Source of the DNA: Flammula alnicola
Lineage: Eukaryota > Basidiomycota > Agaricomycetes > Agaricales > Strophariaceae
Length of the DNA: 38,339 nucleotides
Direction of reading: 5' to 3'
Assembly (NCBI GenBank): GCA_015499995.1
Contig: JADNRV010000404.1
Location: 1 to 38,339 of the forward strand
Position 1 is the stretch's first letter; each line of letters begins with the position of its first letter. A model generated the notes under the pieces. That model saw only the letters and a list, made by a program, of their open reading frames with translations, had not been told where the DNA came from and searched no databases. Both the position numbers and the translations under genes were made by a program. Of this stretch, positions 30,960-38,339 are shown piece after piece.

Positions 30960-31880
30960 CCGTTTAGGTGCCATCTTTTTGTTGTAACGTGTCTTGAGAT
31001 TTCGTGAATCCAACCAGACTCTTTGTCCTTTCTTGAAGGGGATGAATCTCGATTGGCGATGTTCAGCTATCCTTGCTCGGGCTAGTTCATGTGCCGCAAG
31101 TGCTTCTTCTCGATCTTTGATTAACTGCTTCATTCGGTCTTCAACGGTGGGAAACTTCGTGTTTTCGAATGAAGTGGGAACGGAGATTGGTGAATACCCC
31201 ATTTGTAGTTCAAACGGGGTTCTCTGTCTGTCCCCATGTCGCCGATCATTGTGCGTGAATTCCAAAGTGCTGATGGAGTCGAGCCAAGTGTCTGGATTTG
31301 ATGAGCAGTATATGGAGATATATGCTTCAATTTCTTGGTTAAGATGTTCCGTAGCACCATCCGACTGCGGGTGATAGGCGGTGGTCAATTTGGATTTGAT
31401 GCCAAGGAGCTTCTGAAGCTCTTGGAAGGCTTTTGCCGCAAATTGAGGGCCACGGTCAGACCTGAGGCTGTCAGGTAGTCCGAATCTTCTGTATAGATTG
31501 TTCAAGAGTAGGCGTCCGGTCTCTTCTTGTGTGACCGAAGTGGAGCAAGGAATGGTAATTACCCCCCCTGTAAGACCATGGTCGACCACGACCAGTACAG
31601 CATCTTTCCCGTCGATCTCGGGCAATCCAGTGATGAAATCCATCGTTGGATCGGCAAAGGGTCGTTTCGAGTGAGCGGTTTCCTGTGCTATTAATGCCGG
31701 GTGTGACGGATTTCTGTTGATCTTGAATTGTTGACAGATTCCGCATCCTTTCATGTAGGATTTCACGAAGGTTCACATGCCGGGCCACCAGTAATGTTCC
31801 CGAATAGCATTATACGTTTCGAGTTCACCCGGGTGTCCTGCTGTCAGAGGTTCGTGATATTTTTCCATGATTTCGCGTCA
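30960..31880 (-). pseudogene. Gypsy integrase (pol)
   Basis: An HHCC zinc domain (HEPLTAGHPGELETYNAIRE with HYWWPGM, then KGCGICQQFK) and a DDE core (DPTMDFITGLPEIDGKDAVL, LRSDRGPQFAAKAF, TEHLNQEIEAYI) are readable. There are two visible nonsense changes: a TGA in the HYWWPGM-TFVKSY stretch where TGG is expected, and a TGA for an expected CGA just before REIMEKYHEPL. The core from 31766 to the LTR is open. It ends KKMAPKR at the solo LTR. Confidence 0.88.
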
Positions 31881-32154
31881 CAGCGATTGACTATTAGGGA
31901 TATAGTTTTTCCCTTTATAGAACAATAATCGTTTTCCATCGTGTTCAGCAGTGGTCCAGTCCTCTAGTCTTTTTGTAGGTTTCGTGGTCCATCCTCCAGC
32001 AGTATTCTGAGCGCTTCTGCTGCTTCGGTGTCAAGGTTTGGAGAATTGGCAATCTTTTCTTGCAATTCAGGTCTATGAGGTTTATGAAGAGTCCTTCGGG
32101 CAAGAGCGTCATGTCGTCGTTATCTGTATCGTCATCTGGGATATGGTCTGGCCA

Positions 32155-32644
32155 TCAGGATAGTGCGTCGGATTGGATCATTTTGCTTCCTGCTTGGTGG
32201 ACCAGTTTGACGTCATATTCTGACAGGAATAGAGACCAGCGCGCTTGTCGTCTGTTCAGTTTCTGGGCAGAACAGAAGTAGGTCAGGTTTTGTGGTCCGA
32301 TAGGATAGTCGTCGTGAATGGTGATCCTTGGATATAGTGTCTCCACTCTTGCATGGCTCGGATGATCGCCAGGAGCTCTCTGTCGTAGATTTCATAGTTC
32401 TGTTCGGCTGGTGAAAAGGTCTTCGAGATGAATGCACAAGGGTGTCTGGAGCCATTCGTGTCCAACTGCGATAGCACGGCACCAGATGCGTCTTCGAAGC
32501 GTCGCATTCTATCTGGAATGGTTTGGTCGTGTCTGGCATTAACAGTACAGGTTCCTCAGTAAATCGTTTCTTCAAGGTATCAAAGGCCTTCTGTGCTGCC
32601 TCTGTCCATTCAAAGGGTTGGTCCTTCTTCAATAGTTCGTTCAT
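32155..32644 (-). pseudogene. Gypsy RNase H domain
   Basis: Starts PFEWTEAAQKAFDTLKKRFT, then PFQIECDAS. The frame changes to [20 protein letters not shown] with [16 protein letters not shown], and again to [20 protein letters not shown] ending [10 protein letters not shown]. Two single-base deletions (near 32485-32490 and near 32287) explain the frame changes. The catalytic Asp (ECDAS), Glu (ELLAI) and Asp (SDH) remain readable. Confidence 0.85.
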
Positions 32645-32680
32645 TGAACGAGCTATTTCAGAATAGGCTCTGATGAACTT

Positions 32681-33251
32681 TCAGTAGAAGTTTCCGAATC
32701 CGAGGAATAATCGAACTTGTTTGAGCGTCTTCGGTATTGGCCAGTCTGCGATTCCCTTGAGTTTGGCTGAGTCCATTCGGATCTGTCCTTCCTCAATGAT
32801 CATGCCCAGGTATTCCATCGTCGGGAGTTCGAAGAAGCATTTCTCAGGTTTCAGGAATAAGTCGTTTTCTCGTAGGCGTTGTAGGACCCTTCTGGTGTAT
32901 GTGCGCAGTCGTTCCTTGTCTGATGAAAAGAGCAAGATGTCGTCCATATAGATGATTATCCAATATTCAATGTGCGTTTCGGAGGTCATGTCCTTGAAAA
33001 TATCGTCCATCATGGACTGGAAGGTCGCCGGGGAGTTGCACATGCCAAAGAACATGACCGTCGGTTCGAACAATCCTTTGTTTGTTTTGAACGCCACTTT
33101 CCATTGGTCACCTTCTCTAATTCGGACATTGTTGTAGCCCCAACGAACATCTAGTTTGGTGAAATATTTGGCCCCTTTCAGTTTGTCCATCAGTTCCGGG
33201 ATAAGCGGGAGAGGGTAGGCATTCTTGATCGTCCAATTGTTCAGAAACCGG
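32681..33251 (-). pseudogene. Gypsy reverse transcriptase
   Basis: Reads NAYPLPLIPELMDKLKGAKY, FTKLDVRWGYNNVRI, FGMCNSPATFQSMMDDIF and the catalytic box YMDDILLF. It ends at a TGA after FLGFGNFY, where the next residues (KFIRAYSEIARSMNELLKKD) continue in the same frame; the expected codon is CGA. The N-terminal part is cut at 33251 by the second LTR (last readable codons RFLNNWTIKN). Confidence 0.9.
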
Positions 33252-35017
33252 TGAAGAGACCGCGAGCGGCTAGCTCTGAACAGAATACTATTCTCCTTAC
33301 CTGAGCTATTTTTAGCACTTAGTAAAGCTTACAATGTAGTCTAAATGTTACAAGTCCGGACATTACAATGACAAGACTACTAAGGACTAGAGGAAACTAT
33401 GCAAGATAACGAGGAATGCGCGGTTTAATAATGACATTATCATTAGTAACTATTGAGATAACAGTCAATACATCTAATGAAGTGTACGGAATAGGCGCCT
33501 TTCAGTAATATCTTAACCATCCGGCCTATACAGCGAGGGCGCGGATCTCTAGATTAGAAAGAACGGACATCTAGGCACACTACAGGACAGGTCGCGTGAC
33601 ATTGCCAAAGGCACCGAGGACAGTGGAGCAGCGGGGTAAAGCAGACGCCCATAGACGCGCCTGTAGCAACGCCGATCAAAGCTCGGATCAGAGGGATACC
33701 TAATTGGGAACACATACCATATCGGGTAATAACTGGGTACAGGAAGATTTCCGGGGTGCATAACTCGACATAGCGAGATCCCAGATGCACGCTGAGGGTA
33801 CCAGAGTATCGGGTACAGAGGATGAAGGGTTACAACCCTAATCACGAGCATTATCTCGGACAGAACGTGCGTGGATTGCCCGAGCGTCTCCGACGAGATG
33901 TAGGCGCGTCTATGCTCCGGTCAGTCTATAGCCAATGACAGGACAAGATACCAATGAAAACGAAAGGTCACGAGCCTGTATACCACGCGGTCGAGGAGGA
34001 TTAAGTCTTAGGCGCTTAAGTTAGCCGAACCGACGGCGATCTGAGCTCCCGATCCAACCAAAAAGGCATGATTGAGCGGATGAGCACGGAAACGGTACTC
34101 CACAAGGCCGCCGCTCGCGCACAAATGCCCATGAAATCTCTATATTCTCGTCATTGCGTCTATGTAATAATATATCGTCTCAGTAGTATATAAGCAGCCC
34201 TGTAACACCGTAGAACACAAGCAATTTACCACCCACGAGATACAAGCGCTTAAGAGTTATATCTTAAGTGTTTCACCTCTAAGTACCAAGTAGCTTCAAA
34301 GCGAGAGTCCCATAATATAAAAAGAAACCAAGTAACGATATAAATGAACTGTTAAGACAAGAACGCGTGTCTAAGTGATTCGCCAAGACAAGTAAAGAGA
34401 GTTATAAGCCAAGGAACCTGTCTAAGTGACTTGTTCAAAACCTACCCTTTGTCAAAGGACATCTGGGGACCTGGACTGTAGTGTCGGTAGACAAAGCGTC
34501 TACGCGCCTCTGGCCATTGTTAAGGGACTGTAGTGTCGGCGGATAAGACATCTGCGCGCCTCTTTCCACAAGTATAGTTTTTGAGACAAGTAAAGACAAG
34601 TTAAAGGGCATAGAGCCATCTTCTCAATTGGAGAACAAGACAAAGCGAGATCAGTTAGCAGTTTGTGCATAGAGCACTAGTTTCCGAGTACCAGACCAGA
34701 ATTTACACAAGTCTATTGGACTTAAAACGACCCATTGACTATAAACGCGCCTAAGGCCTTGCTTAAGCCATTACATAGTTAAACACCTTCTTTTATCGCG
34801 CACCTACTATCAGGTATCGATATTATAAAACTATTATCCTCCCCTTGGACGAACTAAGTCAACTAAACATTGATTTGGGTGTTTAAGTGTAGTAAAGTAG
34901 TTATTAAAAGTGAAGCAAGTGGATTTGATAGTATCTCTTTAATAGACCTTACAAGTCTATTGAAAGCGACTACTTGATTATCTAGTAGTTCACACACACC
35001 CCGCACTAAGCATCTTT
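33252..35017 (+). repeat. 5' LTR (about 1.77 kb)
   Basis: From TGAAGAGACC to GCATCTTT; an inverted copy of 29193-30959. Inside, a block containing GTAGTGTCGG and GCGCCTCT is present twice in tandem (about 34478-34562), and TAAAGACAAGT-type motifs are spread over 34390-34600. A start-of-transcript TATA-like AGTATATAAGC lies near 34185-34195. Confidence 0.88.
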
Positions 35018-35020
35018 ATC

Positions 35021-35038
35021 TGGAGCCCACCACGAGGG
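35021..35038 (+). other. tRNA primer binding site
   Basis: TGGAGCCCACCACGAGGG begins three bases after the LTR and starts with TGG, complementary to a tRNA CCA end. The tRNA species was not identified. Confidence 0.65.
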
Positions 35039-35169
35039 GGGGTTTCTAAAGATATTTGATACGAGGTAGCAGTAAAAGAGGCGTCGATTATTCATACAGA
35101 AAGTCGTGCTTCAACCTGTATAGGATTTGAATCGTTTAACGGTTAAAACCATACAAAATTGAGGGCTCA

Positions 35170-36860
35170 AGTAATCCTAACAAGGGGAACAAGAGCGCCA
35201 ATAAGCCAGCGTCAGCGGTAGCTTCTTCATCAAAAGCACCAGCACCACGCACCACTTATAATTCTATAAGGGCAGGGACAGAACCCTTACCTTTACCATT
35301 ACCAAAGAAGAAAGAACCAGTCTCGAGAGAGAAAACCCGCTCAGACTACAGCCAGAAAGTTAGATCCTTTAATAATATTCAAAGCGCACCTCGCAGAGTA
35401 TTATCCAGGACGGCTTCTGTACCTATACAAAGAGCAACCTCCCCACCTGAAGAGGAAGAAGAAGATACGTTACAAGAACCTTCCAAACACCGCACATACC
35501 AACTAGATCTACTAAGATGGGTATGCCAGCACCAGGAACAAGAGATGCGCCGAAGTTTGATCCAGACAAGGAGTCTGAATTGCTAGATTTATATCTCGCA
35601 TGGAGGATCTCTATTCTACTCATTCTATCAGGATGACAAGGAGAAAATAAGGCTACTAGGGCAAATATGCCCCAGCAGAAACTGAAGCAGAATGGAGCGC
35701 ATTTGACGAGTACAAAGCCGGAGTCTGGAAAGCTTTTAGAGATGAAGTCATAAAAAGCTATCCAGAAGCTGCCGCACTCGAAAGAGGCTCCTGCTACGGT
35801 TCAAGAAGATATGCGCAGAGAAAGCGGGCGCATGGGATCCTAGGCAAGACCTCATGCTCTTTAGGCCTGAAACGAGCATTCGTTGCAGAAGCCGAAAACT
35901 GTTGGTAACACCAGCGCTTATGTCAAATAAAGAGCTAGTACAGAGTTCCTAGGATGCCTGTCGGAAGAATTTCAGCAAAGACTGAAAGACAAGATGGACG
36001 ATTTGGCAGACGCAAAAGGGGCGTCTACAAGCGCGATGACAGCAACAACAGCTGCTGGAGAAACCAGGGTAGAAGATCGCTACAAATGGAAGGAAGTGAT
36101 CGAAACCGCGGTTATCATAGCGAGACGGTCCTCACAGCCACTCGAAAGGATGAGCGAGGATTTGGTTCGTGGAGCTTCGGGCGAACGAAGAGAAGACACT
36201 ATTAAAATGGAAGAGACTGTAGCCAGACTGGCGGATTCCCTAAAAATCCAACAGCAGCAGCAACAGGAGATGCGACAGTACAGCCAAGTGATGGACCGAC
36301 ACTTTGAGCAGCTAATCTCAGCAATAAAAACTCAAGCGATCCAGCCACAAGCAGGAGCGTCGCAGCCTTACTCTTACCAACAGCAATACCCAAGGAATAA
36401 TGCGTATAACCCAGGAACTAGTAGTAGCAGGCCATATCCAGATGAGTGTTACTATTGTAAAGAAAAAGGACACAGAATGAACGAGTGTCCGCACGCACTT
36501 AAACACTTGGATCTGAAATGGATCAAGCGCGTAGACAGGTGGTTAAAGCTACCTGATGGCTCACCGCTACCTACAGATGGGGAAAGGTCACGCAAGAAGT
36601 GGTGGAACAGTTGTATAAAACTAAGGCCGGGTATTATACCAATGGCTAAAGTAAATATGCAATCCTTCTACCAGGGAAGCGACCAAACCCAAGAAGTGAT
36701 GCTACAAGATATGCAAGACCCAAGGGTTTCGCAATTATTAAACGGGTTGGCACAGCTACTAGGAAGAGAGACCGTGGATAGAATGATAGCGGAAGAAAGG
36801 GAGCCCTCACCCCTGGATGGGATAGAGGAGGAAGAAGAGAACTGTCGGGTTTTTGAATAG
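35170..36860 (+). pseudogene. Gag of the long-LTR gypsy element
   Basis: Readable in pieces: a basic/Pro N-terminus (APAPRTTYNSIRAGTEPLPL), then MPAPGTRDAPKFDPDKESEL, AEWSAFDEYKAGVWKAFRDE, and an open frame 35994-36860 with MDDLADAKGAS and the CCHC knuckle CYYCKEKGHRMNEC. At least three frame changes lie between 35500 and 35990. The stretch after the knuckle (LKHLDLKWIKRVDRWLKLPD) matches the usual gag tail of this fungal group. Confidence 0.75.
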
Positions 36861-37635
36861 TTCGAGGATGGGAAAGCCTGGGACTGCGAAGAAACCGACC
36901 TCTTCCGGAAGACCCAAGGCCCCTGAGGACAGAAACCGCAAGAGTCGAGTAGAAATAGAAGAGTCAGAAGATGAGGGGAGCGATGAGCAAGAAGAGGAGG
37001 ACGTGAGGAGAGGTCCACCCCGAAAAAGCAAAAGAGATCAAGTAGCGCCCAGGGTATTACCTAAAGCGGTAATTGATCCACCAAGGCCCAAGGAGTTGCC
37101 ATATGTAGAGTCCCAGCATTGCGATATGTTGCACAACCTACAGGCGCACCTAAGCCTAGAGAAGTAGAAACAAGACCGGGGCCGGCATACAAAAACCCGG
37201 CACCCATAGAAGACGAAGTCACTCAGAAAAGATATTGGCTGCTATCCTAGATACGCCAGTAACCATACCACTCAAGAACCTATTGGTTCGCCTGATAGTC
37301 CGGTCACTAAAGTGTTTGCTAAAAAGATAACCAAAACCAGACAGCCAGTCTTAATTGAGGAGGTTTTAGATGAGGAATATGAGAAGCCAAGAAGAAATGA
37401 CGCTTCTGCGCCAAGGGTGACATTCACGCATGATCTACAGTTTAAGGACAATGAGATCGATGAATGGGCGGATACCATGCTGCAAAATCCTGAATGGAAT
37501 GTAGCGAGCGATCCTGTGTTCAGTTTATACAAGAACACGACGGGGCGCTGCCGGATAAACCCATAGTAGCGAGAGAATCTCTGGCGCTTAGGTCTATCTA
37601 TCCAAAGATCAATCAAATGGGCCAAGAAGAGGCTG
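36853..37635 (+). pseudogene. Gag-pol linker of the long-LTR element
   Basis: An acidic/basic linker in two frames (36853-37167, GKPGTAKKPTSSGRPKAPED; 37312-37566, RQPVLIEEVLDEEYEKPRRN). It has no catalytic motif and is broken by stops between the pieces. Confidence 0.5.
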
Positions 37636-37966
37636 TGGTAGATCCGGCTCACAGATTGTGTCTATGGCAGAAGAAGTCGCTATTGAACTAGGCTTAACCT
37701 GGAACCCAGGAATTACGGTGAATATGCAGAGTGCGAACGGAACAATGAACAGGACGCTAGGTCTAGCACGGGACGTACCATTTAACCTTGGTGGACTCAT
37801 ACTCTACTTACAGGTTCACATCCTTAAAAATCCTGCGTACCGAGTTTTGTTGGGAAGACCGTTTGACGCGCTAACCCGGAGTGGGATTCAAAATGAGATG
37901 GATGGTAGTCAAACTATCACTATCACGGATCCTAATACTGGAAAGCGAGTATGCTACCTACTATGA
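37636..37966 (+). pseudogene. Retropepsin-like protease
   Basis: An open frame from about 37658 reads MAEEVAIELGLTWNPGITVN, then LGLARDVPFNLGGLILYLQV and HILKNPAYRVLLGRPFDALT, the usual fungal gypsy aspartic protease (the ALLGRPF-type flap end). The active-site strip D-x-GS lies just upstream: the bases encode VVDP then, one base out of frame, GSQIVSM, so a single-base deletion near 37645 breaks the catalytic loop. Confidence 0.7.
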
Positions 37967-38038
37967 ACGTGGTGAAAACCCTGTAGAATACAGGAAGAAG
38001 CATCAGCAGACAACCCATGAACAAGCTCAGGCTTTTTA

Positions 38039-38339
38039 GACGACCTCGAGGAATTTATCCCAGATGAAGGAGAGGTAGTGATGATGATAGAGCTTGTCGA
38101 GAATGAGAAAAAGTTGCGCATGCGATACGCACAGCACAAAGATAATGGAACATTCACGGATGAAGGAAAAAGACTTGCCTTTTTATCATGCGCACTAGAT
38201 GAGGAGGTCATAGAAGGAGACGAGCGTGTAGAAATCGAATCCTACCTTAACCAAATCTATCCTGGTAAGCTAGAAAAAGAGGACCAAGGGCCAGCGGCAT
38301 CAGTCTACTTAGGAAAGAAATATAAACCAGTCGCTTTGA
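38039..38339 (+). CDS. Start of pol ahead of reverse transcriptase (partial)
   Basis: An open frame running off the window: DDLEEFIPDEGEVVMMIELV, then KLRMRYAQHKDNGTFTDEGK and a final KYKPVA, the motif that precedes reverse transcriptase in fungal gypsy elements. The 5' limit is approximate because upstream stops separate it from the protease frame. Confidence 0.65.

Larger units (their letters stand above)
26640..33251 (-). mobile_element. Ty3/gypsy chromodomain retrotransposon, 5'-truncated in window
   Basis: Read on the minus strand, the order is reverse transcriptase, RNase H, integrase, [solo LTR insertion], chromodomain, two extra ORFs, polypurine tract and 3' LTR, which makes it a chromovirus. 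Its 5' part (gag, protease, 5' LTR) is missing because a second retrotransposon is inserted at 33251/33252; it may resume right of the window. Several stops and frameshifts make this copy dead. Confidence 0.88.
33252..38339 (+). mobile_element. Long-LTR gypsy retrotransposon, 5' two-thirds or less (runs off window)
   Basis: 5' LTR, primer binding site, gag with zinc knuckle, protease and the region just ahead of reverse transcriptase lie in order on the plus strand. It is inserted in the host gypsy reverse transcriptase at 33251/33252; the 5-bp flank is ACCGG. It is the same family as the solo LTR at 29193-30959. Frameshifts in gag and at the protease make this copy defective. Confidence 0.88.

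Noticed and set aside
29193..35017. The inverted 1.77-kb arms as terminal inverted repeats of one large DNA transposon
   Set aside because: The left arm has its own 5-bp target duplication, and the right arm is followed by a primer binding site, gag and protease, so both are LTRs of separate insertions.

Overview
The window looks like nuclear DNA of a mushroom-forming basidiomycete (Agaricomycetes). The signs are genes split by many 48-80 nt GT..AG introns, a farnesylated-pheromone precursor ending in a CaaX box, a Plavaka-type CACTA-like transposase, a DUF6532 protein, a DUF1996 secreted protein, and heavy nesting of Ty3/gypsy LTR retrotransposons. All calls come from reading the sequence; no database search was run.

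Layout. 1-552: a 138-bp tandem repeat that reads as a 46-residue repeat. 1131-1373: a small secreted protein. 1826-10259: a candidate ~8.4-kb Plavaka DNA transposon bounded by short imperfect terminal inverted repeats. Inside it lie a DUF6532 gene (minus) and an intact four-exon transposase (plus), head to head across a 204-bp promoter region. It also holds a broken GATA-finger/Lon-protease chimera (minus), a Helitron-like 3' end with a 239-bp tandem repeat, and a two-exon coiled-coil gene (minus). 10260-12630: gene-poor, ending in a promoter with clustered HMG-box-like motifs. 12633-12803: a pheromone precursor with its core duplicated. 13430-15219: a RING-like protein with SUMO-interaction-like motifs. 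15942-18513: a DUF1996 gene with about 14 exons, including a 14-nt and probably a 2-nt exon. 19863-20448: a three-exon hypothetical gene. 23220-23949: a mitochondrial ICT1-like peptidyl-tRNA hydrolase. 24240-25900: a decayed class 3 lipase.

25991-38339 is a stack of transposons. The 3' end of a gene, possibly a hAT-like transposase, is cut by the 3' LTR of a minus-strand chromodomain gypsy element. That element is interrupted twice by one family with unusually long (1.77 kb) LTRs. One insertion is a solo LTR on the minus strand flanked by an exact 5-bp duplication. The other is the 5' LTR, primer binding site, gag and protease of a plus-strand copy that runs off the window.

The host genes look unrelated to each other: mating signal, SUMO/ubiquitin, secretion, mitochondrial translation. 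The transposon genes form their own units. The most novel items are the multi-gene Plavaka element with its DUF6532 partner, the GATA-Lon chimera beside a Helitron-like end, the duplicated-core pheromone, the DUF1996 microexons, and the extra zinc-knuckle ORF downstream of a gypsy pol.
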